64,000 nucleotides of DNA from Clostridium sp. M62/1 (GCF_020736365.1 NZ_CP085988.1:750001-814000), one strand, 5' to 3'; shown: positions 48,134 through 56,210, counted from the stretch's first letter. Notes: generated from the sequence alone by a model not told the origin. Numbers and translations are program-made.

Positions 48134-48295
48134 GATAAGATTACACTCCCTGATGCCTGAGCATTCTGTTTTATTGTATAAAGGGTATTCTGAAAGAAGA
48201 GGGATTATGACCGGCAGAAAGAAAAATGATTTGAAAGCATCGGCAGCCCGCGTATAATTTGCGGATGCCTGCAGAAAATAGTACTGTAAAACCCG

Positions 48296-48349
48296 GAAAA
48301 AAATAAGAGGGTAACGTCAGAGTGTAAAAACAACTCCGGCGTTACCCTC
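48296..48349 (-). terminator. Rho-independent terminator of the ferredoxin gene
   Basis: On the minus strand GAGGGTAACG pairs with CGTTACCCTC, with inner GAGT/ACTC pairing, and TTATTTTTTTCC follows. It lies 50 bases beyond the ferredoxin stop. Confidence 0.85.
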
Positions 48350-48398
48350 CTGTGCAATCGCATGACTCCTGCCTTTACGGCAGAACACTCAGCTTAAA

Positions 48399-48569
48399 TT
48401 AAGCCTCCTCGATTGCGCCTGTTGGGCATGTACCAGCGCAAGCTCCGCAGTCGATGCAAGCTGCTGCGTCGATCTCGTACTTGCCGTCTCCCTCGCTGAT
48501 TGCGCCTACTGGACATCCGCCAGCGCAAGCTCCGCAGCTAACGCATGTATCTGTAATTACATATGCCAT
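48399..48569 (-). CDS. 2[4Fe-4S] ferredoxin
   Basis: A 56-residue clostridial-type ferredoxin. Two CxxCxxCxxxCP clusters are clear: CVSCGACAGGCPVGAI (about 9-24) and CIDCGACAGTCPTGAI (about 38-53). It is a soluble low-potential electron carrier for pyruvate:ferredoxin oxidoreductase, hydrogenase and Rnf-type enzymes. An AAAGGAGG site precedes the ATG, and it has a strong promoter and its own terminator, so it is probably monocistronic and abundant. It is divergent from the DUF1858 redox gene. Confidence 0.97.
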   Translation of the reverse strand: MAYVITDTCVSCGACAGGCPVGAISEGDGKYEIDAAACIDCGACAGTCPTGAIEEA

Positions 48570-48603
48570 GATAAATTACCTCCTTTAATTAATCTGTTCC
48601 TAC

Positions 48604-48632
48604 ATTTTAAACTAAAAATGCGAAATATTCAA
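48604..48632 (-). promoter_or_regulatory. Ferredoxin gene promoter
   Basis: On the minus strand TTGAAT (48627-48632), 17-bp spacer, TAAAAT (48604-48609). The start site falls about 30 bases before the ferredoxin ATG. Confidence 0.8.
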
Positions 48633-48780
48633 GATGGTACCAGAAAAATCCTTGTTCTAAAATAGAAGCAAAGGAAAAAATTGCAAAGTTACAGAGACAG
48701 GGGCGGCAGAACAGACGGATTTTGATGGATTCTGCTCAGAATTTTTGCAAATTTACATACTTTTCTGACGAAATTAAGCC

Positions 48781-48809
48781 TTGCAATAGAAGTCGAAAAG
48801 TATTATATT
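48781..48809 (+). promoter_or_regulatory. Promoter of the DUF1858 gene
   Basis: TTGCAA (48781-48786), 17-bp spacer, TATATT (48804-48809), followed by AGAAGGAGG before the ATG at 48840. Confidence 0.75.
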
Positions 48810-48839
48810 ATGGGTATAAAAACAGAAGGAGGTACAAAC

Positions 48840-49040
48840 ATGCAGATTAATAAAGAAATGTTAATCGGAGATCTGGTTCGTCTGGATGACGGAATTGCAC
48901 CTATCCTTATGGGAGCTGGAATGCACTGCTTAGGCTGACCGGCTTCTCAGATGGAGTCTCTGGAAGAGGCCAGTATGGTTCATGGAATACAGGTTGATAC
49001 ATTAGTAAATGCGATCAATGAATACCTGGCTCAGAAGTAA
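48840..49040 (+). CDS. DUF1858 redox protein with in-frame UGA, probable selenoprotein
   Basis: Read through one TGA, this is a 66-residue DUF1858 protein (hybrid-cluster-associated disulphide family). The TGA (48936-48938, codon 33) falls exactly where the family has the second Cys of its CxxC: MGAGMHCLG-U-PASQMESLEEA. The reading frame, family motifs and stop continue normally after it (MVHGIQVDTLVNAINEYLAQK). A hairpin with a bulged T follows the TGA. Cys30 and residue 33 would form a selenenylsulphide-type redox pair. A nonsense mutation is the alternative but would not be expected to hit this one codon. A strong promoter, ribosome site and terminator surround it. Confidence 0.85.
48943..48966 (+). 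promoter_or_regulatory. Candidate bacterial SECIS hairpin
   Basis: CTTC pairs with GAAG, then a single bulged T (48947), then CAGA with TCTG, closing a TGGAGTC loop. The layout (stem, bulged U, short stem, loop with GG) resembles the fdhF selenocysteine insertion element, although it begins only four bases after the TGA, closer than in E. coli. Confidence 0.6.
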
Positions 49041-49060
49041 TAAGAGCTGGGAAATGAAAG

Positions 49061-49113
49061 ATACGCCGGAGTACCGGCAGCGCTTGACAGCTGCCGGTAC
49101 TCCGGCGTATTTG
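49061..49113 (+). terminator. Very strong Rho-independent terminator
   Basis: A perfect 21-bp stem (49061-49081 with 49090-49110, beginning ATACGCCGGAGTACC) across an eight-base loop, followed by TTTGATT. It ends the DUF1858 transcript and faces the convergent mecA gene. Confidence 0.88.
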
Positions 49114-49169
49114 ATTCATGCAGACAGGGCCGTAAGCAGTCCGCATTTTCAGCCTTGCCGCCGAAAATG

Positions 49170-50021
49170 CTACAGGCGGCTCAGGACAGCTACGGCATTC
49201 TCCTTTATGATGCAGTCATAATGCTCATCGAAATAAGCGCGGGATGCATACTCTGCCCGGACGCTGCTTCCGTACTCAATCAGCAGATTGCAGAATCGTA
49301 TGAAATGTTCGCATCCCGGAGTGAGCTCCTGAAGGGCCAGGTAATACTTGCCAGTCCGACTGTTTTTATACAGGCGGCTTTCTCCCTCAAATGCCTGTCC
49401 GCCGATGCGGGCTGCCCTGGTTACTGCGTCCAGGGAGTCAAAGCAGAAGATGCGCTGCGACAGGGTGTCTGCATAGGTTCTGCCGTTTTCTACGTTTCCT
49501 GAACTTCCAGCGCCGGAAACGGAGGAATCAGATTTTCCCTGACTTCCGCGCTGTTTATCGGCGGCGTGCGGACTGCTCTCCGGGGCGGAAGCTGCGTTCA
49601 GCCGGGACAGCAGTCCCGATTGGGAGCCTTCCTTCCCGTCGGGAAGGCTGGAGGCAAAGAGCCCCAGAAGACTGTCTGCTCCCTCCAGCAGATCCTGGGG
49701 AAGAGAGCCGAGAGGGGAATCCTCCTCCTCTGAGGCTGGGGAGAACCTGGAAAATCTCGTGTCCAGCTCCTCGGGATCTTCTATTTTCGTGATGACAAGC
49801 ATGATGCTCTCTCCTGAGAGCGGAATTGCCTCAACCATCAGCGGTATGTCCTCTGCGTCAAAGCCAACCTCGGCTTCAGCCTGCTTAATCATCTCGCGGA
49901 ACAGCTTTTTGGCCTTTTCGCTGCCATAGGCCAGCTCCCCGATATTCAGGTTCCGTATGCTTAAGTCGAAGCTGGTAAGAGTGCAGCGAATCTGGTTTTC
50001 ATTGATACGTTCTATCTTCAT
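49170..50021 (-). CDS. mecA: MecA-family ClpC adaptor
   Basis: A 283-residue adaptor that delivers substrates to ClpC-ClpP. The N-terminal substrate-binding domain starts MKIERINENQIRCTLTSFDL, the family hallmark, and runs to about 85. A long acidic and Ser/Gly-rich linker (about 88-185) is followed by the C-terminal ClpC-binding domain (IFCFDSLDAVTRAAR, LYKNSRTGKYYLALQE, CNLLIEYGSSV). The linker is longer than in Bacillus MecA (about 218 residues in all). In firmicutes it controls competence and stress proteins. Confidence 0.9.
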   Translation of the reverse strand: MKIERINENQIRCTLTSFDLSIRNLNIGELAYGSEKAKKLFREMIKQAEAEVGFDAEDIPLMVEAIPLSGESIMLVITKIEDPEELDTRFSRFSPASEEEDSPLGSLPQDLLEGADSLLGLFASSLPDGKEGSQSGLLSRLNAASAPESSPHAADKQRGSQGKSDSSVSGAGSSGNVENGRTYADTLSQRIFCFDSLDAVTRAARIGGQAFEGESRLYKNSRTGKYYLALQELTPGCEHFIRFCNLLIEYGSSVRAEYASRAYFDEHYDCIIKENAVAVLSRL

Positions 50022-50069
50022 CGGATCACTCGCCTTTCATTACAGCCTGAATTTGGGTTCTATATACCC

Positions 50070-50099
50070 AATATACTATATAATATAACAGATTGGCAA
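50070..50099 (-). promoter_or_regulatory. mecA promoter
   Basis: On the minus strand TTGCCA (50094-50099), 18-bp spacer, TATATT (50070-50075). A TTGGGT/ACCCAA dyad at 50053-50071 overlaps the start site and may be an operator. Confidence 0.6.
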
Positions 50100-50150
50100 T
50101 TCCTATGTAAAAAAATTAAAAGAAATTTTAGGAAATTTGCCTGAAAATGG

Positions 50151-50179
50151 TTGTAAATCACCGCGGCGTATATTAGAAT
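50151..50179 (+). promoter_or_regulatory. Promoter of the kinase-ATPase gene set
   Basis: TTGTAA (50151-50156), 17-bp spacer, TAGAAT (50174-50179), about 25 bases before the ribosome site. Confidence 0.7.
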
Positions 50180-50210
50180 ACAGGTTAAGAAGTGGTAGTT
50201 CCGAAAGGAG

Positions 50211-51704
50211 GTGCAGGAGACAGAAGACACCGTACTGTTTGGAAAATACCAGATAACCGGAACGCTGGGAACCGGAAGAAACGGCACCGTCCTTCTGGCG
50301 GTACACCTGGGGCTTCGTGAATACAGAGCCATTAAGCGTGTGAGGAAGGAGCAGCGGCCAGGCGTCTTTCTGAGGGAGGCTGAGATTTTAAAAAGCCTGA
50401 GAGATCCGGGAATACCGGTTATCTACGATCTGGAAGAGGATCAGAACTATTTCTATATTATCGAAGAATATCTGGAAGGTCATTCTTTATCTGCCCTGAT
50501 GAAAGAGAGGGGCAGTCTTACCCGAGCAGAGATCGCAGCATATGGGAGCGAGCTTTGCCGGATCTTGGTTTATCTGCATTCGCTGAAACCAAACCCTATT
50601 TTACATTTGGATCTGCAGCCGAAGAATCTGATGATCTGCGGCGGCGCACTGAAACTAATTGATTTTGACCAGGCTGTCTTTTCTGCCGGAAATGAGGGCA
50701 GAGCTCTGCGCTTTGGGACTCCCGGGTTTGCGGCTCCTGAGCTTTATCGGAACGAAGCTCCTGATGAGAGAGCAGACATCTATGCCATTGGTGCCCTTCT
50801 GTTCTATATGGGGACGGGGCGAAGCCCGGAGGGAGAAAACTGTGTGGAGAATGCCGGCTTTGACGGCAGGCTGGAAGCGGTTATTGAGCAGTGTTTAAGT
50901 CCGCAAAAAGAGAAGCGATTTCAGACTGCAAAGGAACTGTTGGAGGCGCTTGGCGCCCTCAGAACGGGAGTTTTCACTGAGAATCAAATGCCACTTCTTA
51001 CGATTGCTGTGGCCGGAAGCCGCCCGGGCACGGGAACTACTCTTGCGGCCCTGGCTCTGTCAGCCTTTTTGAACCTTCATGCAGGCCCCTGCCTTTACGA
51101 GGAGAGAAATTCTTCGGGGGCAGCGGCGTCACTGGGACGAGCTATGGGAAAGCGGCCTGACAGAAGAGGGATTTTTCAGGCGGGAATCGTGCCTGTCAAA
51201 CCTCTCTTTGGGAAAAATGTTCATCCCGATGAGAACAGCTTCCGAATCCGGGTTCTGGACATGGGAGCTCTGGACAGCCAGAATCTGAAGGGGATTTCCC
51301 GGGAAGATCATGAGGCGTTCCAGGCACAGCTGTTCCTTCTGGTTTGCGGGGGCAGGCCGTGGGAGCTTTCAGACTGCCGGAGGGCGGCAGGGAAGCTGTT
51401 TCGGGAATCACAGACGTCCCAGGAGCCGTGGGAGTCACAGAAAGCAAGGATAAAAATTCTTGTAAACCGCAGGGAGTCTGCGGGCAATATTCTGCTTCCG
51501 GAGGAAGCCAGGGACTGTGCCGCAGGATTTCTGCCCTGGATTGAGGATCCTATTTCCGGAGAGGAGGAGACAGCCACGGAGGCATTTTACAGTCTCCTTT
51601 CAGGAACAGAGGCCGCAAAGTGGCTCCTCAAAAGAGAGCAGAAAGGACGGAAACACCGTATCAGAGGGCTTTTAAGGCTGATTAAAGGCCAAAACCGAAG
51701 ATAA
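50211..51704 (+). CDS. Serine/threonine kinase fused to a ParA/CpaE-like ATPase-type domain
   Basis: A 497-residue fusion. Residues about 8-260 are a Hanks-type kinase: glycine loop GTLGTGRNGTV (18-28), Lys42 in AIKRV, catalytic HLDLQPKN (His132) and a DFD in place of DFG (151-153). From about 262 a P-loop segment TIAVAGSRPGTGTTLAALALS resembles deviant Walker A of CpaE/MinD proteins. No membrane helix or PASTA repeats are present. AAAGGAGG directly abuts the GTG start and a stop codon lies just upstream, so the start is odd; no other start is available near the kinase domain. The next gene is a second ParA-like ATPase. Confidence 0.82.
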   Translation: MQETEDTVLFGKYQITGTLGTGRNGTVLLAVHLGLREYRAIKRVRKEQRPGVFLREAEILKSLRDPGIPVIYDLEEDQNYFYIIEEYLEGHSLSALMKERGSLTRAEIAAYGSELCRILVYLHSLKPNPILHLDLQPKNLMICGGALKLIDFDQAVFSAGNEGRALRFGTPGFAAPELYRNEAPDERADIYAIGALLFYMGTGRSPEGENCVENAGFDGRLEAVIEQCLSPQKEKRFQTAKELLEALGALRTGVFTENQMPLLTIAVAGSRPGTGTTLAALALSAFLNLHAGPCLYEERNSSGAAASLGRAMGKRPDRRGIFQAGIVPVKPLFGKNVHPDENSFRIRVLDMGALDSQNLKGISREDHEAFQAQLFLLVCGGRPWELSDCRRAAGKLFRESQTSQEPWESQKARIKILVNRRESAGNILLPEEARDCAAGFLPWIEDPISGEEETATEAFYSLLSGTEAAKWLLKREQKGRKHRIRGLLRLIKGQNRR

Positions 51705-51727
51705 AAGAGAGAAAGGACATATATCTG

Positions 51728-52357
51728 ATGGGCAGAAGAGACAAGGCTCCGAAAAAAGCGGAGCCAGGCGAAAGCTACGGTGCACCCCTTATGGTAGGGG
51801 TGGCCGGCAGCAGCCGCGGCGTTGGAACAACGCATTTTTCCATCATGACAGCCGCCTATCTGTCTGGAGTCCTGGGAAAGAAAACTGCCCTGCTGGAGCG
51901 CAATGACAGCGGGGATTTTGCCCGGATAGAGGAGGTGTTTGAGACACATCCTGTATTAAAGAAAAATGGATGTTCGTTCAATATTCTGGAAATTTCCTTT
52001 ATCAAGGGAGCCGGATCCCATGCATTTTCAGATCTTGCTAATTCAGACTTCGATACGGTTGTCGTTGATTTTGGAAATAATTTCGATGCAGCCAGGCCGG
52101 AATTCCTGCTCTGCCGGAAAAAATTTCTCGTAGGATCCCTGGCTGAATGGAAACTGGCAGCGTTCCTGGAGCTGATAGAGGGGAAAAAACACTCGGAAGG
52201 GCTTTGGGAATATTTTGCCTGCTCGGGAAGCAGGGAGCTCGAGACAGAACTGAAACGGTATCCTGGGATTGTTATCAGACGTATTCCGAGAACAGAGGAT
52301 GCACTCTCCGTGACGGGGGAGGCGATGGATTTCTTTGGGGAATTTCTGGAATATTAG
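51728..52357 (+). CDS. ParA/MinD-like P-loop protein
   Basis: A 209-residue protein with a deviant Walker A (VGVAGSSRGVGTTHFSIM, about 23-40) and FDTVVVDFGNNFD (about 111-123) in the Walker B place. It lacks the usual signature Lys in GKGGxGKT (here G-S-S-R-G-V-G-T-T), so ATP hydrolysis is doubtful. It resembles the second half of the preceding fusion protein, so the pair may have arisen by duplication. Such proteins occur in clostridial Tad/type IVb pilus-like loci, but no secretion ATPase or pilin gene follows here. Confidence 0.75.
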   Translation: MGRRDKAPKKAEPGESYGAPLMVGVAGSSRGVGTTHFSIMTAAYLSGVLGKKTALLERNDSGDFARIEEVFETHPVLKKNGCSFNILEISFIKGAGSHAFSDLANSDFDTVVVDFGNNFDAARPEFLLCRKKFLVGSLAEWKLAAFLELIEGKKHSEGLWEYFACSGSRELETELKRYPGIVIRRIPRTEDALSVTGEAMDFFGEFLEY

Positions 52358-52431
52358 GGAAATGGTAAAATAATATATCACACAGCCTCCTTGGAGGGAT
52401 TTCATACCGTTTTCCAGACAGGAGATATAAC

Positions 52432-52686
52432 ATGAGGGATAAAAGCTTGAGAACAGTACAGAAGAAAAAGCGGGAACAGGAGGAAAAGCGCCGCTATCTG
52501 GATGGAATCAGGAGATATCAGAGTGTGGGAGTAACCGTGCTGGTAGATGGAAAAGAGCCGGGTCCAGGCGAGCTGGAGCAGATTGTGGAAGTCAGGGAGG
52601 ATGGAGCCTTTTATATGGGCGATTACATTACTGACGAAACAGGAAAACTGGTGGAGATCCATTTCGACAAGGTTTACCACAGATAG
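52432..52686 (+). CDS. Small conserved-looking protein of unknown function
   Basis: Eighty-four residues: a basic helical N-terminus (LRTVQKKKREQEEKRRYLDG) followed by a compact strand-rich half (VTVLVDGKEPGPGELEQIVEVRE, GAFYMGDYITDETGKLVEIHF). AGGAG precedes the ATG. It follows the ParA-like gene in the same direction at 74 bp. I do not recognise the family. Confidence 0.65.
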   Translation: MRDKSLRTVQKKKREQEEKRRYLDGIRRYQSVGVTVLVDGKEPGPGELEQIVEVREDGAFYMGDYITDETGKLVEIHFDKVYHR

Positions 52687-52779
52687 AAGGAATGGACGGG
52701 CGGCGCAGAATAAAGACTGAGCGAAAGCCCGGATAAGCTGAAAGAGGAAAAGAATCGGGAAAGGAGGAGGTAAAAATCC

Positions 52780-52827
52780 ATGGGATACATGAACCTGGAC
52801 TTTGGCCTGACCGGGGAGGGTAGCTAG
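52780..52827 (+). CDS. Possible 15-residue peptide or truncated gene start
   Basis: AAGGAGGAGG nine bases upstream of an ATG gives a strong ribosome site, but the frame encodes only MGYMNLDFGLTGEGS before TAG. It may be the remnant of a longer gene lost when the repeat-rich stretch 52850-53200 formed, or a true micropeptide. Confidence 0.35.
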   Translation: MGYMNLDFGLTGEGS

Positions 52828-52973
52828 GACAAGGCCGCCGGAAAAAAACAGGAAAACGCCATTTTAAAACCCACTGACAGCCGGAGAGGACAAAAAGACG
52901 GAAATGCGGAGGATACTGTTATGCCTTGACAGGGAACCTGAGAACATGTCTGCTGTCCAAACCGGCTGTCTTT

Positions 52974-53037
52974 TATATAGCAGGAAACTTCGTTCCCTGC
53001 TATATAAAAACGCTCCGCTGGGATCGCACTGCGGCGG
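52974..53037. repeat. Dispersed palindromic repeat, copy B
   Basis: Same unit as 27341-27404, with arms ATAGCAGG and CCTGCTAT (both changed so pairing is kept), core GAAACTTCGTTC, and the GC-rich tail ACGCTCCGCTGGGATCGC ending GCGGCGG. Confidence 0.8.
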
Positions 53038-53074
53038 AAAAGAAAATGTCGCTTCTGCGACCCGCCGCAGGCGG

Positions 53075-53100
53075 AGAATCCTGCAAAGCAGGATTCTTTC
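53075..53100 (+). terminator. Hairpin with short T-rich tail between repeats
   Basis: AGAATCCTGC pairs perfectly with GCAGGATTCT across an AAA loop, followed by TTC. It lies between two copies of the palindromic repeat and could terminate leftward or rightward transcripts weakly. Confidence 0.5.
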
Positions 53101-53104
53101 TTGA

Positions 53105-53164
53105 ATCACAGGAAACTTCGTTCCCTGTGATATAAAAACGCTCCGCGGGGATAGAACTGCGGCG
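53105..53164. repeat. Dispersed palindromic repeat, copy C
   Basis: Third copy: arms ATCACAGG and CCTGTGAT, the same GAAACTTCGTTC core, tail AACGCTCCGCGGGGATAG to GCGGCG. The 52828-53356 gap holds only copies B and C, the hairpin between them and an AT-rich leader with an extended -10 (TGCTAGAAT, 53270-53278) for the GH18 gene. Confidence 0.8.
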
Positions 53165-53356
53165 AAAAGGAAAATATCGCCAACGCAAAACAGGGATAAA
53201 TTACGTGAATAAAAAATGAGAACCATAAAAATTGTAAGAAAAAATAAAGTAGTCTGTTGTATATGGATATGCTAGAATAGAAACAGGTATCGGGGAGAGA
53301 ATCTCCCGGCGCCTGAATTGATATGATTCATTTCACGTGATTTTCGGAGGATATGT

Positions 53357-55063
53357 ATGAAAAGCAGGAGAAATCCTATCCTGAAGGCCTTCCTGTTCCT
53401 TCTGATCCTGGCTGTACTGGCCGGCGGAGCGTTTCTGTACTGGAAATTTGCGCCTTCCAGGGAGAGGGCAGATCTCAGGGAGGTTTATCAGGCTGAGGAG
53501 AACAGAACGATTTTATATCTGAACTATGAAAAACAGGAGGCCCAGGGAATCTATGAGAACGGGCAGACTTATCTGCCGGCAGACTGGGTGGCGGAGCATG
53601 TCAACAGCCGCTTCTACTGGGACGAGAATGAGGAGATGCTGGTCTATGCCCTCCCGGAAGAGATTCTCTATACAGACGACACTGCCGTGGGAAGCTCAGG
53701 GGAGCCGCTGATTGTGAAGCGGGAGGACGGCGTTTATCTGTCCATGGGTCTTGTGCTCAATTATACAAAGGTGAGGATACAGGCCTTCGACAGCACAGAT
53801 ATCAAGAGGGTATTTATCGAGAATGACTGGGACGGGACGCCCACTGCAGATGTAAGGGGCAGGGTGAAGGTGCGCGTGGAGGCGGACGTAAAAAGCCCTA
53901 TTCTGACAGAGTGCTACAGAGGCGACAGCGTCACTGTGCTGGAAACTACAGACGAGTGGGTGAAGATCGCCACAGCAGACGGCCATATCGGATATGTGAA
54001 AAACAGAAAGCTTAAGAATCTGCGCTCCGTGGTGCCGGAAACTGACTTTAAGGAGCCGGAATACAAAAATATTTCTCTGGATGAAAAGATCGTGCTTGCA
54101 TTTCACCAGGTGACGATACCTGAGGCCAACCAGAAGATGGGGGAGCTGCTGGAGCCGTCCAAAGGGGTCAATGTCATTGTACCTACCTGGTTTACGCTCA
54201 GCGACAACGAGGGAAGCTATGAGTCCCTGGCCAGCAGAAGCTATGTGGAAGAGGCCCATGAGAGGGGACTTCAGGTGTGGGCCATGGTTGACAATTTCAG
54301 CAAAGAGTGCAGCAGGAATGTCCAGTCCGAGATCCTTCTGTCGAAAACCTCCACCCGGAGAAAGCTTATTGAAAGCCTGATGGATGAGGCCAAAACCTAT
54401 GGCTTTGACGGCTTTAACCTGGATTTTGAGAGCATGAAGACGGAGGCTCTGCCTCACTATGTCCAGTTTATCAGGGAGCTGTCTGTGTCCTGCCGGAAGG
54501 AAGGGATTGTCCTCTCTGTTGACAACTACGTGCCTTCTGCCTACACAGCGGGCTATAACAGAAAAGAGCAGGGCATTGTGGCAGACTATGTGATCGTTAT
54601 GGGATATGACGAGCATTTTGCCGGCGGAGAGAAGGGCTCCACCGCTTCTTTAGGCTTTGTGGAGCAGGGAATCAGGGACACGCTTCAGGAGGTCCCGAAG
54701 GAAAAGGTGATCAATGCCGTGCCGTTCTACACAAGGCTGTGGCAGGAGAAGGACGGCGAGACCACCTCTTCTGCTCTGGGAATCTATAAGGCCAAGGACT
54801 GGATAGAGGAAAATCATGTGGAGCTTTCCTGGCAGGATGAAACAGGCCAGTATTACGGGGAGCTTGAGGAGTCAGACGGAACCATGGACTATCTCTGGAT
54901 GGAGGAGGAGCGTTCCCTTGGGCTTAAGATGGATCTGATCCGCCAGAATGATCTGGCAGGCGTGGCCTGCTGGAAGCTGGGGCTTGAGAGTGAGGAGATC
55001 TGGGACGTAATCCAGTGGGATCAGCCGGACGGAGAGGAAAAACAGCCGGACAGCAGCAATTAG
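53357..55063 (+). CDS. Membrane-anchored SH3b and GH18-family hydrolase
   Basis: A 568-residue protein: N-terminal signal anchor (about 8-28), a copper-amine-oxidase-like/stalk region, an SH3b domain (KVRVEADVKSPILTECYRGD to IGYVKNRKL, about 172-220), and a GH18 catalytic domain (about 245-545). The GH18 motif DxxxDxE is intact in FDGFNLDFE (about 354-362). Relatives include cortex-lytic and peptidoglycan N-acetylglucosaminidases such as YaaH/SleL and YvbX. It lies just upstream of a CwlD-like amidase gene, so a role in cell-wall or spore-cortex processing is plausible. Confidence 0.9.
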   Translation: MKSRRNPILKAFLFLLILAVLAGGAFLYWKFAPSRERADLREVYQAEENRTILYLNYEKQEAQGIYENGQTYLPADWVAEHVNSRFYWDENEEMLVYALPEEILYTDDTAVGSSGEPLIVKREDGVYLSMGLVLNYTKVRIQAFDSTDIKRVFIENDWDGTPTADVRGRVKVRVEADVKSPILTECYRGDSVTVLETTDEWVKIATADGHIGYVKNRKLKNLRSVVPETDFKEPEYKNISLDEKIVLAFHQVTIPEANQKMGELLEPSKGVNVIVPTWFTLSDNEGSYESLASRSYVEEAHERGLQVWAMVDNFSKECSRNVQSEILLSKTSTRRKLIESLMDEAKTYGFDGFNLDFESMKTEALPHYVQFIRELSVSCRKEGIVLSVDNYVPSAYTAGYNRKEQGIVADYVIVMGYDEHFAGGEKGSTASLGFVEQGIRDTLQEVPKEKVINAVPFYTRLWQEKDGETTSSALGIYKAKDWIEENHVELSWQDETGQYYGELEESDGTMDYLWMEEERSLGLKMDLIRQNDLAGVACWKLGLESEEIWDVIQWDQPDGEEKQPDSSN

Positions 55064-55129
55064 GAGAAGGTGAGTAAAAAGAGCAGGCAAAACCGGGACA
55101 AATGAGACGGAAAGATAAGAGATAAAACG

Positions 55130-55182
55130 AAAACGGGAGAGACGGTTTCGGCGCGAGCCGGGAGGTTTTTCCCGTTTTGTTA
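55130..55182 (+). terminator. Rho-independent terminator
   Basis: AAAACGGGA pairs with TCCCGTTTT around a GGTTTCGGCGCGAGCC interior, followed by GTTATTTTG. It ends the GH18 transcript. Confidence 0.75.
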
Positions 55183-55499
55183 TTTTGTTATGGTGTTATA
55201 ATGCCGGGTGAGAAATGCCGGGTGGGAGTTTTTTAAAGCAGCCTCCCCAGGGCAGAAGGGGAAAGGCTTTGGCCCTGGTGGAATGGGACGAGGAAAACAG
55301 GGAATATACTGGGCGTAAGGAGACGATTTCCAGGTGAAGTAATTTGAAAATTGTATGCTTTCTGGACCGCCATCTGGCAGGAACGCTGGCGGCTGTGTTT
55401 TTAATTGTCTTTCTGTTTTCTGTGTTCCGCTATACCGGGCTGGACGCAGCTGGGCGCAGTGTCCATATCGGAAAGGAGAAGCCGGTGGTGGTCATTGAC

Positions 55500-55522
55500 G
55501 CAGGGCATGGCAGGGGACGGAT
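55500..55522 (+). other. attL-like junction
   Basis: Left junction: cwlD bases GCAGGGCATGG joined to element bases CAGGGGACGG. Core CATGG at 55506-55510. Confidence 0.8.
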
Positions 55523-55605
55523 GCGGCCGTACAGAGGAAAAACGGCAGGGAGAATCCGGCAAAAGTCAGGCACAGATAAGTAAAATAGTGAAGGAAGGAT
55601 ACAGA

Positions 55606-56121
55606 ATGAAAGAGAACAGAAAGGACAGGGAGCTTAGACTGAGGGAGTACAGAAGAGAGGATCTGGAGGAGATGGAGCGTCTGTTTTTTGAGACAGTGCA
55701 CACGGTAAACGCAGCTGATTACACAGAAGAGCAGCTTTGGGCCTGGGCGGACAAAGAGGTGGATCACAGGGCCTGGCACGAGTCCTTCTGCCGCCACAGG
55801 ACGGTGATTGCCGAGCTTGGAGGGCGGATTGCGGGCTTTGGAGATATGGCGCCGGACGGTTATCTGGACAGGCTGTACGTTCACAGGGAGGAGCAGGGTC
55901 AGGGAATCGGGACTGCTATCTGTGATTATCTGGAAGGGGAGCAGGCAGAGGCGGGGAGCAGGACAGAAGGAAAAGAGAAGAGATTTGTGACTCACGCCTC
56001 TGTTACGGCGAGACCATTTTTTGAAAAACGGGGATACAGGGTGGTAAAGGAGCAGCAGGTGGAGAGAAAGGGGGTTATGCTGACGAATTACATGATGGAG
56101 AAAAGGACGGGAGGAAACTAG
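55606..56121 (+). CDS. GNAT-family N-acetyltransferase (element cargo)
   Basis: A 171-residue acetyltransferase. The N-terminal REYRREDLEEMERLFFETVHTVNAADYTEEQLWAWA block is typical of GNATs of the YafP type. The acetyl-CoA motif A is LDRLYVHREEQGQGIGTAIC (R/Q-x-x-G-x-G/A as EQGQGIG, about 86-105), and the C-terminal ASVTARPFFEKRGYRVVKEQ is conserved. AAGGA precedes the ATG. It lies wholly inside the element and is probably cargo; its acceptor substrate is unknown. Confidence 0.88.
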   Translation: MKENRKDRELRLREYRREDLEEMERLFFETVHTVNAADYTEEQLWAWADKEVDHRAWHESFCRHRTVIAELGGRIAGFGDMAPDGYLDRLYVHREEQGQGIGTAICDYLEGEQAEAGSRTEGKEKRFVTHASVTARPFFEKRGYRVVKEQQVERKGVMLTNYMMEKRTGGN

Positions 56122-56210
56122 CAGATAAAGAGGAAGACGCTCTGAAACAGCCGGAATAGTGGACAGGCAGCGGCGAATAACCTGTAGCAAAAACGGACAG
56201 GAGATAAGAG

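Noticed and set aside
27341..53164. CRISPR array
   Set aside because: Repeats are only three, widely spaced and palindromic with no regular spacers, and no cas genes are in the window.
52864..53226. Short frames across the 52.9-53.2 kb gap
   Set aside because: They are translations of palindromic repeat copies B and C.
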